A DNA stretch of 64,000 nt from Thauera aromatica K172. GTDB taxonomy: Bacteria > Pseudomonadota > Gammaproteobacteria > Burkholderiales > Rhodocyclaceae. The stretch lies in contig NZ_CP028339.1 of NCBI RefSeq assembly GCF_003030465.1, forward strand, positions 1,426,001 through 1,490,000. Direction: 5' to 3'. Shown here one piece after another: positions 47,566-57,649 of the stretch (position 1 is its first letter; every line of letters starts with the position of its first letter). Made by a program: the position numbers and the translations under genes. The notes under the pieces were generated by a model. The model ran no database searches, had not been told where the DNA came from, and was given only the letters and a program-made list of their open reading frames with translations.

Positions 47566-49473
47566 TCAGAGCTCGATCTGGGTGCCCAGCTCGATGACCC
47601 GGTTGGGCGGGATCCTGAAATAGTCCGCGGCGCTGCCGGCGTTGCGGAACATGACGATGAAGAGCTTTTCACGCCACCGCGCCATGCCCGAGCCCATCCG
47701 GGACACGAGCGCCTCGCGGCCGAGGAAGAAGGATGTCTCCATCATGTTGATGGACAGGCCCAGTTCACGGCAGCGGGCGAGTTCCACCGGGATGTTGGGT
47801 TCGTCCTTGAACCCGTAGTGCACACTCAGCTGATGGAAGCCGAAATCGAGCGGGGTGAGCCGGAGCCGCTCTTGCGGCGGTACGTACGGAATGTCGGCCG
47901 TCTCGACCTTGAGGAGGAGCACTTGCTGATGGAGAACCTTGTTGTGCAGCAGGTTGTGGAGCAGCGCCCGCGGCACGCCATCGAGCCAGGTGGTCATGAA
48001 GACCGCCGTCCCCGCGACCCGGGGCGGGGGGTCGTTGAACAGGGAGTGAATGAACAGTTCGAGCGGCATCGTGTCGCTGCGGATGCGTTCATTGAGGAGG
48101 CTGCGGCCGCGCTTCCAGGTCGTCAGCAAAGTGAAGATCACCGCACCGATGAGCAGCGGGAACCACCCCCCGGCCAGTACCTTGGTCAGGTTGGCGGAAA
48201 AGAACGCCATGTCGGTGATCAGGAAAACGAGGATGAACGCCAGTGCCGGCAGCATCCCCCATTCCCATAGCCGGCGCACGACCACGAAGGCGAGCACGGT
48301 GTCGATCATCATCGTCAGCGTCACCGCGATGCCGTAGGCCGAGGCCAGCGCGCTCGAGGACTGGAAGCCGACCACGAGGGCGACGACCGCACCGAGCAGC
48401 ATGCCGTTGATGCCGGGAACGTAGATCTGGCCGATCTCCCTTTCCGAGGTGTGCAGCGTTCGCATCCGCGGCGCGTAACCGAGCTGGATCGCTTGCTGGG
48501 TCAGCGAGAAGGCGCCCGAGATGACGGCCTGGCTGGCGATGATGGTGGCCAGGGTCGCCATGCCGACCATCGGGTACAGCAGCGGCTCGGGCACCAGCAT
48601 GTAGAAGGGGTTGCCGACGTTCTCCGGATGGTCGAGGATCAGCGCGCCCTGCCCAAGGTAGTTCAGGTACAAGGCCGGGAAGACGACGAGAAACCAGCCC
48701 AGCTTGATCGGCTTCCGGCCGAAATGTCCCATGTCGGCATACAGGGCCTCGCCACCGGTGATGGCCAGGACGACGGCACCGAGGGCGAGCCAGCCCAGCA
48801 GCGGGTTGTGCCACAGGAAGGCCGCCGCCCAGGCTGGGTTCAGGGCGCCGAGGATTTCCGGGTGAAGCCGGATGCCATTGATGCCGAGCGCGGCCAGGAT
48901 CGCGAACCAGCACAGCATCACCGGCCCGAAAATGGCGCCCACGCTTGCCGTGCCCCGGCGCTGCATCATGAAGAGGCCGACCAGCACCACCAGCGCGATC
49001 GGGATCACGAAAGGGCGCAGCGCAGGGGTGGCGACTTCGAGCCCCTCGACCGCCGACAGCACCGAGATCGCCGGAGTGATCATTCCGTCACCGTAGAACA
49101 GCGCCGCCCCGAATACGCCCAGCAGCGACAGCAGCGTCGCCTTGCGGCCAGGCTCGACGACCCGCAGCGCGAGCGACATCAAGGCCATGATGCCGCCTTC
49201 GCCGCGGTTGTCGGCGCGAGTGATGAAGATCACGTACTTCACCGAGACGACCAGCACCAGCGCCCAGAAAACCAGCGACAGGATGCCGTATACATTGGCG
49301 GGCGTGACCGGCACCGCATGGTGGCCGTTGAAGACTTCCTTCAGCGTATACAGGGGGCTCGTGCCGATGTCTCCGTACACGACGCCGATGGCGGCGACGA
49401 CCATGCCCGGAAGGTTTCCGTGCCTATCGGTGGGAGGGGGGCCGGGAGTGTTCGTCGAGCCAGGTGTCTGCAT
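47566..49473 (-). CDS. kup: KUP-family potassium uptake transporter
   Basis: 635 residues with about 12 membrane helices and a cytoplasmic C-terminal domain. The N-terminal VVAAIGVVYGDIGTSPLYTLKE and later FYGDGMITPAISVLSAVEGLE are hallmarks of KUP/HAK/KT proton-coupled K+ uptake. The C-terminal part contains YFRIPPNRVIELGTQIEL at the end. It is a single gene transcribed towards the kinase. Confidence 0.95.
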   Translation of the reverse strand: MQTPGSTNTPGPPPTDRHGNLPGMVVAAIGVVYGDIGTSPLYTLKEVFNGHHAVPVTPANVYGILSLVFWALVLVVSVKYVIFITRADNRGEGGIMALMSLALRVVEPGRKATLLSLLGVFGAALFYGDGMITPAISVLSAVEGLEVATPALRPFVIPIALVVLVGLFMMQRRGTASVGAIFGPVMLCWFAILAALGINGIRLHPEILGALNPAWAAAFLWHNPLLGWLALGAVVLAITGGEALYADMGHFGRKPIKLGWFLVVFPALYLNYLGQGALILDHPENVGNPFYMLVPEPLLYPMVGMATLATIIASQAVISGAFSLTQQAIQLGYAPRMRTLHTSEREIGQIYVPGINGMLLGAVVALVVGFQSSSALASAYGIAVTLTMMIDTVLAFVVVRRLWEWGMLPALAFILVFLITDMAFFSANLTKVLAGGWFPLLIGAVIFTLLTTWKRGRSLLNERIRSDTMPLELFIHSLFNDPPPRVAGTAVFMTTWLDGVPRALLHNLLHNKVLHQQVLLLKVETADIPYVPPQERLRLTPLDFGFHQLSVHYGFKDEPNIPVELARCRELGLSINMMETSFFLGREALVSRMGSGMARWREKLFIVMFRNAGSAADYFRIPPNRVIELGTQIEL

Positions 49474-49661
49474 GGTCTGCCTTCGTACGGGAGGGCTGTG
49501 CGGGAAGGGTGTTGCCCCCGATGTCAGGCGTGGGTGTGGGCGGCGGGGCGGATGCTACACAGGAAGCGCATAAAAAAAGTGTAAAGATTGCCCTCTGACC
49601 GGGCCTCCCTTGGCATGCGTCGGCTGGCTGCGCTGAGGGCCAGCCATTGCTGCATCGGGGT

Positions 49662-49667
49662 TAGAAT
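49662..49667 (+). promoter_or_regulatory. Possible -10 box for gltX
   Basis: TAGAAT lies 79 bases before the gltX ATG. No good -35 hexamer is present 16-18 bases upstream, so this is weak. Confidence 0.3.
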
Positions 49668-49745
49668 CGCCCCTTTCTGCCGGGACGTGTTGACTCGCGC
49701 CCCGGAACCTCACGCCTCCTTTCTTCTGCCGATTTTCCGACATCC

Positions 49746-51158
49746 ATGCCCGCAACGCCCGCTTCCCGTCCCGTCCGCACCCGCTTCGCTCCCAGCCCGA
49801 CCGGCTACCTGCACATCGGCGGCGCCCGCACCGCGCTGTTCTCCTGGGCCTACGCCCGGCGCCACGGCGGAGCCTTCATCCTGCGCATCGAGGACACCGA
49901 CGTTGCCCGCTCGACTCCCGAAGCGGTGCAGGCCATTCTCGACGGCATGCGCTGGCTCGGCCTCGCCCACGACGAAGGCCCGTTCTACCAGATGCAGCGC
50001 ATGGATCGCTACAAGGAAGTGATCCGCCAGATGCTCGCGGCCGGCACCGCCTACCCCTGCTACATGGCGGCGGAAGAACTCGACCGCCTCCGCGAGGAAC
50101 AACGTGCCCGCGGCGAGAAGCCGCGCTACGACGGGCGCTGGCGTCCCGAGCCGGGCAAGATCCTGCCGCCGCCGCCCGCAGGCGTGCAGCCGGTGGTGCG
50201 CTTCCGCAACCCGGGTGACGGCGCCGTGGTCTGGGACGACCTGGTCAAGGGCCGCATCGAGATCGCCAACACCGAGCTCGACGACTTCATCATCGCCCGC
50301 GCCGACGGCACCCCGACCTACAACTTCTGCGTGGTGGTCGACGACCAGGACATGGGCATCACCCACGTCATCCGCGGCGACGACCACGTCAACAACACTC
50401 CGCGCCAGATCAACGTGCTGCGCGCGCTCGGTGCCGAAGTGCCGCTGTACGCCCACCTGTCGATGATCCTCGGCGACGACGGTACCAAGCTCTCCAAGCG
50501 CCACGGCGCGGTGAGCGTGATGCAGTACGACGATGACGGCTACCTGCCCGAGGCGGTGATCAACTACCTCGCGCGCCTGGGCTGGAGCCACGGCGACGAC
50601 GAGGTCTTCAGCCGCGAGCAGTTCGTCGAATGGTTCGACCTCGACCACATCACGCCCTCGGCGGCGCAGTTCAATACCGAGAAGCTGAACTGGCTCAACG
50701 CCCAGTACCTGAAGAAGTCCGACGATGCCTTCCTCGCCGCCGAAGTCGCCAGCCGCCTGGCCCGGCGCGAAGTCAATCCGGAAACCGGCGTCTCCCTGGA
50801 GGCGGTGGTCGCGCTGTACAAGGACCGGGTTGCCAACCTCAACGAATTGGCCGACGCGGCCGAGCTCTTCGTCGCCGAGGTGCATCCGGCGCCGGAAGTG
50901 ATCGGCCAGCACCTGACCGAAACCGCCCGCGCCGCACTTGCCAGCCTGCGCCGCCGCCTGGCCGAGGTCGCCTGGGACAAGGCCGCGCTGGCGCAGGCGA
51001 TCAAGGACACGATGGCCGAGCACGGCCTGAAGATGCCGCAGGTGGCAATCCCGCTGCGCGTCGCCGTGCTCGGCGTGGCGCAGACGCCTGCGATCGACGC
51101 GGTGCTCGAAGTGCTGGGGCGCGAACGCGTGCTCGCGCGCCTCGATCGCCACCTCTGA
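49746..51158 (+). CDS. gltX: Glutamyl-tRNA synthetase
   Basis: 470-residue class I synthetase that charges tRNA-Glu, or tRNA-Glu and tRNA-Gln if non-discriminating. HIGH-type motif HIGG at 23-26 in [19 protein letters not shown] and KLSKR at 248-252 are both present, with the C-terminal anticodon-binding domain. Start ATG at 49746. It is monocistronic, with kup divergent on the left. Confidence 0.96.
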   Translation: MPATPASRPVRTRFAPSPTGYLHIGGARTALFSWAYARRHGGAFILRIEDTDVARSTPEAVQAILDGMRWLGLAHDEGPFYQMQRMDRYKEVIRQMLAAGTAYPCYMAAEELDRLREEQRARGEKPRYDGRWRPEPGKILPPPPAGVQPVVRFRNPGDGAVVWDDLVKGRIEIANTELDDFIIARADGTPTYNFCVVVDDQDMGITHVIRGDDHVNNTPRQINVLRALGAEVPLYAHLSMILGDDGTKLSKRHGAVSVMQYDDDGYLPEAVINYLARLGWSHGDDEVFSREQFVEWFDLDHITPSAAQFNTEKLNWLNAQYLKKSDDAFLAAEVASRLARREVNPETGVSLEAVVALYKDRVANLNELADAAELFVAEVHPAPEVIGQHLTETARAALASLRRRLAEVAWDKAALAQAIKDTMAEHGLKMPQVAIPLRVAVLGVAQTPAIDAVLEVLGRERVLARLDRHL

Positions 51159-51333
51159 CGCCCGGCCGCCCAGCACTGCCGAAGGCCCTCTGTCCGTACG
51201 TCTGAATCCCGCTTTTGAATACCCGGTTTTGAATACGATCTCGCCCCCGACTATGGTGACAGGATAGGCAGGGGCGTTTTTCGCTTCAGCGGGAAACCCC
51301 GCGCCGGGCGCGATGTGGGCGCAGACGGCGAAC

Positions 51334-51347
51334 AAAAAAAGGGGGGG
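51334..51347 (+). repeat. A7G7 homopolymer at the translation start of the Sel1-type gene
   Basis: Seven A (51334-51340) run straight into seven G (51341-51347), and the G run itself is the Shine-Dalgarno of the next gene, 1-4 bases from its two ATGs. Slippage would change ribosome-binding strength or spacing. Confidence 0.6.
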
Positions 51348-51351
51348 AATG

Positions 51352-53001
51352 ATGAAGCGCATCCTGGTTGCAGTGTGGGTTCTGCTCGCCGCCGGCGCCG
51401 GGCCGGCCGTCGCCGATCTCAACACCGGGCAGCGGGCGCTCGATCTGAGCGACTACCCGAAGGCCCTGGCCGAGCTGCGCCCGCTCGCCGAGCGCGGCAA
51501 CAGCAAGGCGCAGTTCCTGCTCGGGAAGATGTACACCTTCGGCTGGGGCGTCGCCCAGGACAAGGAGGAAGGCCTGCGCTGGTACCGCGAGGCCGCCAGC
51601 CGCGGGCTGCCTGAAGCGCGCGCGCTGCTGATCCGGCTCTGCGAGCGCGACAGTGATGCCGCTTCCGTCGCCGCGCAGACGGAGCGGCTGAACGGGCTCG
51701 GGCCGCTGGAACTGCTCCGGAACGGGCGCAGCCTGTGCGCCAAAGCCGCGCTCCAGCTGGAAGCGAGGCTGGAAAAAGACCCCGCCGAAGCGACCTCCCG
51801 CTACCGCCTGCTCGGCTACTACTATTTCAACGCGGCGGGCGAAATCGGCGCACCGAAAACCATCGAAGCCCGCCGCCGCCACATCCTGTGGCTGATCGCC
51901 GAGGATCCCGGGAGCGAGCTTGGCGGCGCGGTCGAGGCGCGCATCGCACCGGCCGGAAACGCACTCGCCGACCCCCAGGGCTATGCCGAAGGCAGCCGTC
52001 TGTGGTTGCAGCAGGTGGACCGGGCGTCGGCTTCCGCGACGGTATTCGCACACGCTGCGGCCTACCACCAGATTCATGACAAGCCCACCGCCGAGCGCAT
52101 CCTGCTGGCGGCGAAGTCGCGTTTCCCCGCGGCTGCCGAGCACTACGACGCCAGCCTCGGTTATCTCTACGCGCTCGCCGTTCTCGGCGTGTCCGGGCTC
52201 AACCATACCGGCATCCCGGTCGCCGCCAGTCCGCAGGAGGCGTCCAGCCCCTTTGCGGCGAAGGCGCGCAAGGCCCTGGAGCAGTCGGAGAGCGCAGCAC
52301 TGGCGGGGGTGGCGGGCAAGATCCTCAGCCAGTACGGGGCGATGATGCAGGCCTTCGGCACCTCGGCGACGGGGGAAAGGACACTGGCAGAAAAACTGCT
52401 CACGCGCGCCGAGCGCCTGCAGCCGGGCAATCCACTCTGGGCGGAGACGCTCGGCCAGCATCTGCTGATGATGGCCAAGCCGGGCCGCGCCGGCGGCGGC
52501 GATGGACGCGCGATGCAGCGCGCGCTGGGCTACCTGGAAAAAAGCCTGGCGCAGACGGGCGAGCCGGAGTGGCGCATGAGCCGTCTCCAGGAAGTTGCGA
52601 AGCTCGCGCTCAAGCTCGGTGAGCAGGCAAAGGCGGAGCGATACGCGCGGGAACTGCTGGCGCTCGCCGAGCCGCATCCGCAGGATGAGAAATACGGTCC
52701 GGCCTGGCACGACGGGCACATGGTGATGGGGCAGCTGGCGCTGCAGCGTGGATCGGTGGCCGAGGCACGCGAGCATCTGCGGGCAGCGGGTGAGACTGCG
52801 GGCGGCGGGACGCTGACCTCCTTCGGGCCGAACATGGGGCTGGCCAGGGACCTGCTGCAGCGGGGCGAAAAGCAGGCCGTGATCGACTACCTGAGGCAGT
52901 GCCAGAACTTCTGGACGGGAGCGCAAGTCCCGATCGAGCGCTGGATTCAGGACATCGAGCATGGACGTACGCCCGAATTCGGTGCCAACCTGGAGTACTG
53001 A
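51352..53001 (+). CDS. Secreted Sel1/TPR-like repeat protein
   Basis: 549 residues from the second ATG (51352), which is better spaced from the G7 Shine-Dalgarno than the ATG at 51349. A signal peptide (MKRILVAVWVLLAAGAGPAVA) is followed by one clear Sel1 repeat pair (AQFLLGKMYTFGWGVAQDKEEGL and onwards) and a helical, TPR-like remainder up to the C-terminus. Probable periplasmic scaffold protein; function unknown. Confidence 0.8.
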   Translation: MKRILVAVWVLLAAGAGPAVADLNTGQRALDLSDYPKALAELRPLAERGNSKAQFLLGKMYTFGWGVAQDKEEGLRWYREAASRGLPEARALLIRLCERDSDAASVAAQTERLNGLGPLELLRNGRSLCAKAALQLEARLEKDPAEATSRYRLLGYYYFNAAGEIGAPKTIEARRRHILWLIAEDPGSELGGAVEARIAPAGNALADPQGYAEGSRLWLQQVDRASASATVFAHAAAYHQIHDKPTAERILLAAKSRFPAAAEHYDASLGYLYALAVLGVSGLNHTGIPVAASPQEASSPFAAKARKALEQSESAALAGVAGKILSQYGAMMQAFGTSATGERTLAEKLLTRAERLQPGNPLWAETLGQHLLMMAKPGRAGGGDGRAMQRALGYLEKSLAQTGEPEWRMSRLQEVAKLALKLGEQAKAERYARELLALAEPHPQDEKYGPAWHDGHMVMGQLALQRGSVAEAREHLRAAGETAGGGTLTSFGPNMGLARDLLQRGEKQAVIDYLRQCQNFWTGAQVPIERWIQDIEHGRTPEFGANLEY

Positions 53002-53116
53002 CGCGGAGCCGGGCGGGCAGGGGCGGAGCGACCTTTCCCGGCCGCATCTTCCTGGCCACCCTGTCCCCGGCAGCTGCCTCCTGACGGCGATCTTTCCGGA
53101 CTTTCGTCCGACTGCG

Positions 53117-55054
53117 TCAGCCGGTGGCCCGGCTGCGGGGCGGGCGCAGCAGGAAGCGTGCCGGATCGAGCGCCTCGCACAGGTCGCGCTCAAGCGGTAG
53201 CGGGTCGCCGTCGAGCGTGCTGGCGAGCAGCTCGGCGGCGATCTCCGACCACACCAGGCCGCGCGCGCCGTAGCCCGACAGCACCCAGGCGTCTGGCTGG
53301 CGCGGGATGGCGGCGAGCGGAGTGGCCGTGGCGGCTGCGGATGCGGCGGGAAGGGCGCCGACCATCGGCAGGCGGTCGGGCGAAGTCGGGCGGAAGCCGA
53401 CGCGGCCGCCGACATCGGCGGGGGCGAGCCCGGCGGTGATTCCCGGCAGCATGGCGTCGAGCCGGGCGAGGTTGTCGGCGTGGTCGCGCAGGCGTGGCGC
53501 CGCATCCTCGTCGTCGATGTCGAAGGTGGCGCCGGTGCAGTGCTGGCCGTCGACTTCGGGGCTGACGTACCCACCGCGGCACACGACCACGCGCGGCGCG
53601 CTGCCCGGTTCCGCCGGCAACAGCGAGACCTGGCCGCGCGCACTGCCGATCGGCAGCAGGCGGGCGGCAACGAAGTCGCGCACCGCGGTGCCGATGGCAA
53701 GCACCAGGACGGCCGCGCCGGCGATCTTCGTGCCCTGTTCGTCGAGGGCGCACCAGCCGTTTTCGTCGCGCTGCAGGGCGCCGAGCTTGCGGCCGAAATG
53801 GGGGCGGACCCGATCGCCGTGACGGGCGAGGTTGGCGGCGCACAGGCTGGGCGGGTGCACCCAGCCGCTGTCGCCGAACCACCAGCCGCCGATCGGCACC
53901 GGCCAGCCGGCAAGGGCGGAAGCTTCGTCGGCGGTGAGGTAACGGAGATGCTGCACGGGCAGGCCGAGCCGCTCGACCACGGCGCGCATCTTCGCCGCCT
54001 GGGGGGCGTCGTGCGCCAGATGCAGCACGCCGCACGCTGCGGCCTTCACCGACTCACCCGCGGCGCGCAGGCGGGCGATGTGGCGCCAGCCGTAGAGGGT
54101 GCCGGCGCGCGTCAGCCGGCTCATGCGGTTGTCGTCGACGCTGGGAAGCGGGCGCAGCACCCCGGCGAGGTTGCCGGACGCGCCGCGGGCGGGCCCGGCG
54201 GCGGCGTCGATGAGCTCGACGCGCCAGCCGCGGGCGGCGAGGCGCTCGGCCAGGGCGCAGCCGGCGAGACCGGCGCCGACGATCAGGGCATGGCGGCGGG
54301 GGGCCGCATCCGGCGTTCCGCCCGCGGGCTGCGGCGCCGTGCCGGCGGCGCCCGGCAGGCGTCCGCGCAGCATCTGGCGCTTGCCGCCGAAGCCGGCGGC
54401 TTTCGCAAGCTCGAAACCGGCGTCGTGCAGGTTCCGGCGCACCGCGCCGGCAACCGACCAGGTGGCGAGCGTGGCGCCCGGCGCGGCGAGGTGGGCGAGT
54501 TGCCGGCAAAGCTGCGGCGACCACAGCTCGGGGTTCCTGGCCGGGGAAAAACCGTCGAGGTAGAAGGCGTCGGCCCGGGCGACGAGCTGCGCCAGGCCTT
54601 CGCGCGCATCGCCCAAATACAGCGTCAGGGTGATGCGCTCGCCGTCGAGGTGGAGGCGGTGCAGGCCGGGGGCGAGCACCGGCCACTGCGCGCGCAGCGC
54701 CGCGGACAGTTCGGCGAACTGCGGCCAGCGCCGGTGGAGGCGGGCGAGATCGTCGGTGCCGAACGGGTGGAGTTCGCAGGAAACGAAGTGGAGCCGCCCG
54801 CAGCGCTCGGGATCGTCACGCCAGGAAGCCCAGGTGGCGAGGAAATTCAGCCCCAGGCCGAAGCCGGTCTCGAGCACCACGAAGCGCTCGCGGCCGCGCC
54901 AGCGCTGCGGCAGGCCGTTGCCGGCGAGGAACACGTGATGCGCCTGGCCGAGCCCGCCGTCGGTGGAGTGATAGACGTCGCCGAAGGTGTCGGACCAGGG
55001 CGTGCCGTCTTCGGCGAAGGCGAGGCGCGCCGGAACGAGGGGTTGTGCTGCCAT
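53117..55054 (-). CDS. mnmC: Bifunctional tRNA mnm5s2U34 biosynthesis protein MnmC
   Basis: 645 residues with two enzymes in one. The N-terminal methyltransferase has WSDTFGDVYHSTDGG and a SAM-binding ETGFGLGLNFLATW. The C-terminal FAD-dependent oxidoreductase begins at ALIVGAGLAGCALAERLA with the dinucleotide-binding glycines. Together they complete 5-methylaminomethyl-2-thiouridine in the wobble position of certain tRNAs after MnmEG. The gene is complete. Confidence 0.94.
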   Translation of the reverse strand: MAAQPLVPARLAFAEDGTPWSDTFGDVYHSTDGGLGQAHHVFLAGNGLPQRWRGRERFVVLETGFGLGLNFLATWASWRDDPERCGRLHFVSCELHPFGTDDLARLHRRWPQFAELSAALRAQWPVLAPGLHRLHLDGERITLTLYLGDAREGLAQLVARADAFYLDGFSPARNPELWSPQLCRQLAHLAAPGATLATWSVAGAVRRNLHDAGFELAKAAGFGGKRQMLRGRLPGAAGTAPQPAGGTPDAAPRRHALIVGAGLAGCALAERLAARGWRVELIDAAAGPARGASGNLAGVLRPLPSVDDNRMSRLTRAGTLYGWRHIARLRAAGESVKAAACGVLHLAHDAPQAAKMRAVVERLGLPVQHLRYLTADEASALAGWPVPIGGWWFGDSGWVHPPSLCAANLARHGDRVRPHFGRKLGALQRDENGWCALDEQGTKIAGAAVLVLAIGTAVRDFVAARLLPIGSARGQVSLLPAEPGSAPRVVVCRGGYVSPEVDGQHCTGATFDIDDEDAAPRLRDHADNLARLDAMLPGITAGLAPADVGGRVGFRPTSPDRLPMVGALPAASAAATATPLAAIPRQPDAWVLSGYGARGLVWSEIAAELLASTLDGDPLPLERDLCEALDPARFLLRPPRSRATG

Positions 55055-55090
55055 GCCGCGACCGGGCGCAGGAGGTTCGCCGGGCGCCGT

Positions 55091-56011
55091 TCAGTGAGCG
55101 GCCGTCCGCGCGGGCAGGATGCGCCTGGCGAGGCTGACGGCCACCAGCACCAGCGCGCCGGCGACGATGCCGAACACGCCGTCGAGCAGGCTCGGCAGCA
55201 GGGCGCCGCTCAGGCCGTCCAGGTCGGCGGTGAGGGTTTCGATCAGGTGATGCACCGGCGGCAGGCCGTGCGTCAGGATGCCGCCGCCGACGAGGAACAT
55301 CGCCACCGTGCCCAGCACCGAGAGCGTGCGCATCAGCCACGGCGCCAGCCACAGGATCGCCCAACCGATGCCGCGCGCAACGGCGTTGGCCCGGCGACTG
55401 AGGAACAGCCCGGCGTCGTCGAGCTTGACGATGCCGGCGACGAGGCCATACACCCCGATCGTCATCATCACCGCGATGCTGATCAGCACCGCAACCTGGG
55501 TGCCGAAGGCCAGACCGCCGACGACACCGAGCGCGATGACGATGATTTCCGCCGAGAGGATGAAGTCGGTCCGCACCGCGCCCTTGATCTTGTCCTTCTC
55601 CAGCGCGACCAGATCGGTGTCCGGATCGACCAGTGCCTTCACGACCTCGCGGTGGTGTTCGGCATCTTCCTTGCCATGCAGGAACTTGTGCACCAGCTTC
55701 TCGAAACCTTCGAAGCACAGGAAGGCGCCGCCCAGCATCAGCAGCGGGGCGATCAGCCAGGGGATGAAGGCGCTGATCGCCAGCGCCGCCGGCACCAGGA
55801 TCGCCTTGTTGATCAGCGAACCTTTCGCCACCGCCCATACCACCGGCAGTTCGCGCTCGGCCTGCACGCCGGTGACCTGCTGGGCGTTCAGCGCGAGGTC
55901 GTCGCCCAGCACACCGGCGGTCTTCTTGGTTGCGACCTTGGTCATCGTGGCGACGTCGTCGAGCACGCTCGCGATGTCGTCGAGAAGCAGGAACAGGCTG
56001 CCGCCGGCCAT
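55091..56011 (-). CDS. DUF808 inner-membrane protein (YedI type)
   Basis: 306 residues. The start MAGGSLFLLLDDIASVLDDVATMTKVATKKTAGVLGDDLA carries the DUF808 hallmark, and GAFLCFEGFEKLVHK follows. About six to eight membrane helices. Function unknown. It lies 8 bases downstream of the lysS stop on the same strand and 36 bases before mnmC, so lysS-DUF808-mnmC may be one transcript. Confidence 0.92.
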   Translation of the reverse strand: MAGGSLFLLLDDIASVLDDVATMTKVATKKTAGVLGDDLALNAQQVTGVQAERELPVVWAVAKGSLINKAILVPAALAISAFIPWLIAPLLMLGGAFLCFEGFEKLVHKFLHGKEDAEHHREVVKALVDPDTDLVALEKDKIKGAVRTDFILSAEIIVIALGVVGGLAFGTQVAVLISIAVMMTIGVYGLVAGIVKLDDAGLFLSRRANAVARGIGWAILWLAPWLMRTLSVLGTVAMFLVGGGILTHGLPPVHHLIETLTADLDGLSGALLPSLLDGVFGIVAGALVLVAVSLARRILPARTAAH

Positions 56012-56019
56012 GGTGGGGA

Positions 56020-57519
56020 TTACTCCGGGCGCATCTGGGGGAAGAGGATGACGTCGCGGATCGAGGGCGAATCGGTCAGCAGCATCACCAGGCGGTCGAT
56101 GCCGATGCCGCAGCCGCCGGTCGGGGGCAGGCCGTATTCGAGCGCGCGGATGTAGTCGGCATCGAAGTACATCGCTTCCTCGTCGCCGGCTTCCTTGGCC
56201 GCGACCTGGGCGCGGAAGCGCGCGGCCTGGTCTTCGGGGTCGTTGAGTTCGGAGAAGCCGTTAGCGATCTCGCGGCCGACGATGAAGAGCTCGAAGCGCT
56301 CGGTGATCTCGGGATCGGTGTCGGAGGCGCGCGCCAGCGGCGAGACCTCGACCGGGTAGTCGATGATGAAGGTCGGCTCCCACAGCTCGGCTTCGGCGCA
56401 GGCTTCGAAGAGCTGCAGCTGCAGGCTGCCCAGCCCGCCCGGCTTCACCTTCTCGCCGAAGGCGACGATCTTGTCCTTGATCCACGCGGCGTCGGCCAGC
56501 TGCGCTTCGGTGAAACCCGGGTGGTACTTGCGGATCGCCTGGACGATGGTGAGGCGGTGGAAGGGCTTGGAGAGGTCGAGCTCGCGGCCCTGGTAGACGA
56601 AGGACTCGGTGCCGAGCGCCTCGCGCGCGGCCTGGCGGATCAGGCCTTCGGTGAAGTCCATCAGCGTGCGGTAGTTAGCGTACGCCTCGTAGAACTCCAT
56701 CATGGTGAATTCGGGGTTGTGGCGGGGGCTGAGGCCTTCGTTGCGGAAGTTGCGGTTGACCTCGAAGACCTTCTCGAAGCCGCCCACCACCAGACGCTTG
56801 AGGTAGAGCTCGGGCGCGATGCGCAGGAACAGCTCCATGTCGAGCGCGTTGTGGTGGGTGGTGAAGGGTTTCGCCGCGGCGCCGCCGGGGATGGGGTGCA
56901 TCATCGGCGTCTCGACTTCGAGGAAGCCGTGGCCGGTCATGTAGTTGCGGATCGACTGGACCATGCGGCTGCGGGCGACGAAGGTGAAGCGCGTCTGCTC
57001 GTTCATGATCATGTCGACGTAGCGCTGACGGTACTTCTGCTCGACGTCGGTGAGGCCGTGGAACTTGTCCGGCAGCGGACGCAGGCTCTTGGTCAGCAGG
57101 CGGATCTCGGCGGCCTTGACCGAGAGCTCGCCGGTCTTGGTCTTGAACACGGTGCCGACGCAGCCGACGATGTCGCCGATGTCCCAGTGCTTGAATTCGG
57201 CATAGACGCCCTCGCCCACGGCGTCGCGCTGGACGTAGAGCTGGATGCGCCCGGAAAGGTCCTGGATGGTGACGAAGCTCGCCTTGCCCATCACCCGCTT
57301 CAACATGATGCGCCCGGCGACCCTGACCTCGACCGGGGTGGCTTCCAGCTCTTCGGCCTCCTTCTCGCCATACAGCTCGTCGAGCTTGCCGGCGGTGTTC
57401 TCGCGCGAGAAGTCGTTGGGGAAGGCGCGGCCACTGGCGCGCCAGGCGGCGAGTTTCTCGCGGCGCTCGGCGATCAGGTGGTTTTCGTCCACGGGCGGGG
57501 TGTTGGTCTGTTCGGACAT
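56020..57519 (-). CDS. lysS: Lysyl-tRNA synthetase (class II)
   Basis: 499 residues from ATG 57519 ([13 protein letters not shown]). The N-terminal OB-fold anticodon domain ([21 protein letters not shown]) is followed by class II motif 2 ([21 protein letters not shown]) and motif 3 ([11 protein letters not shown]). All signatures are intact. It lies 130 bases downstream of the SMC-like gene and has its own promoter candidate. In E. coli lysS directly follows prfB. Confidence 0.96.
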   Translation of the reverse strand: MSEQTNTPPVDENHLIAERREKLAAWRASGRAFPNDFSRENTAGKLDELYGEKEAEELEATPVEVRVAGRIMLKRVMGKASFVTIQDLSGRIQLYVQRDAVGEGVYAEFKHWDIGDIVGCVGTVFKTKTGELSVKAAEIRLLTKSLRPLPDKFHGLTDVEQKYRQRYVDMIMNEQTRFTFVARSRMVQSIRNYMTGHGFLEVETPMMHPIPGGAAAKPFTTHHNALDMELFLRIAPELYLKRLVVGGFEKVFEVNRNFRNEGLSPRHNPEFTMMEFYEAYANYRTLMDFTEGLIRQAAREALGTESFVYQGRELDLSKPFHRLTIVQAIRKYHPGFTEAQLADAAWIKDKIVAFGEKVKPGGLGSLQLQLFEACAEAELWEPTFIIDYPVEVSPLARASDTDPEITERFELFIVGREIANGFSELNDPEDQAARFRAQVAAKEAGDEEAMYFDADYIRALEYGLPPTGGCGIGIDRLVMLLTDSPSIRDVILFPQMRPE

Positions 57520-57580
57520 GGCGTCTGCTTCGATTTTGTGGAAAGTGCGAGCGCGTGCCGCAGCGCGCGCGAAAGGCGTA

Positions 57581-57609
57581 ATTGTGGCAGGGCGGCGAGG
57601 GTGGGGCAA
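57581..57609 (-). promoter_or_regulatory. Promoter candidate of lysS
   Basis: On the - strand: TTGCCC (57604-57609), a 17-base spacer and CACAAT (57581-57586), 62 bases upstream of the lysS ATG. It lies in the gap after the SMC-like gene and lets lysS be expressed apart from that block. Confidence 0.6.
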
Positions 57610-57649
57610 TTCCGGGTGCGTCCGGGGGGCGTCCGGAATGCCTCCGGGC

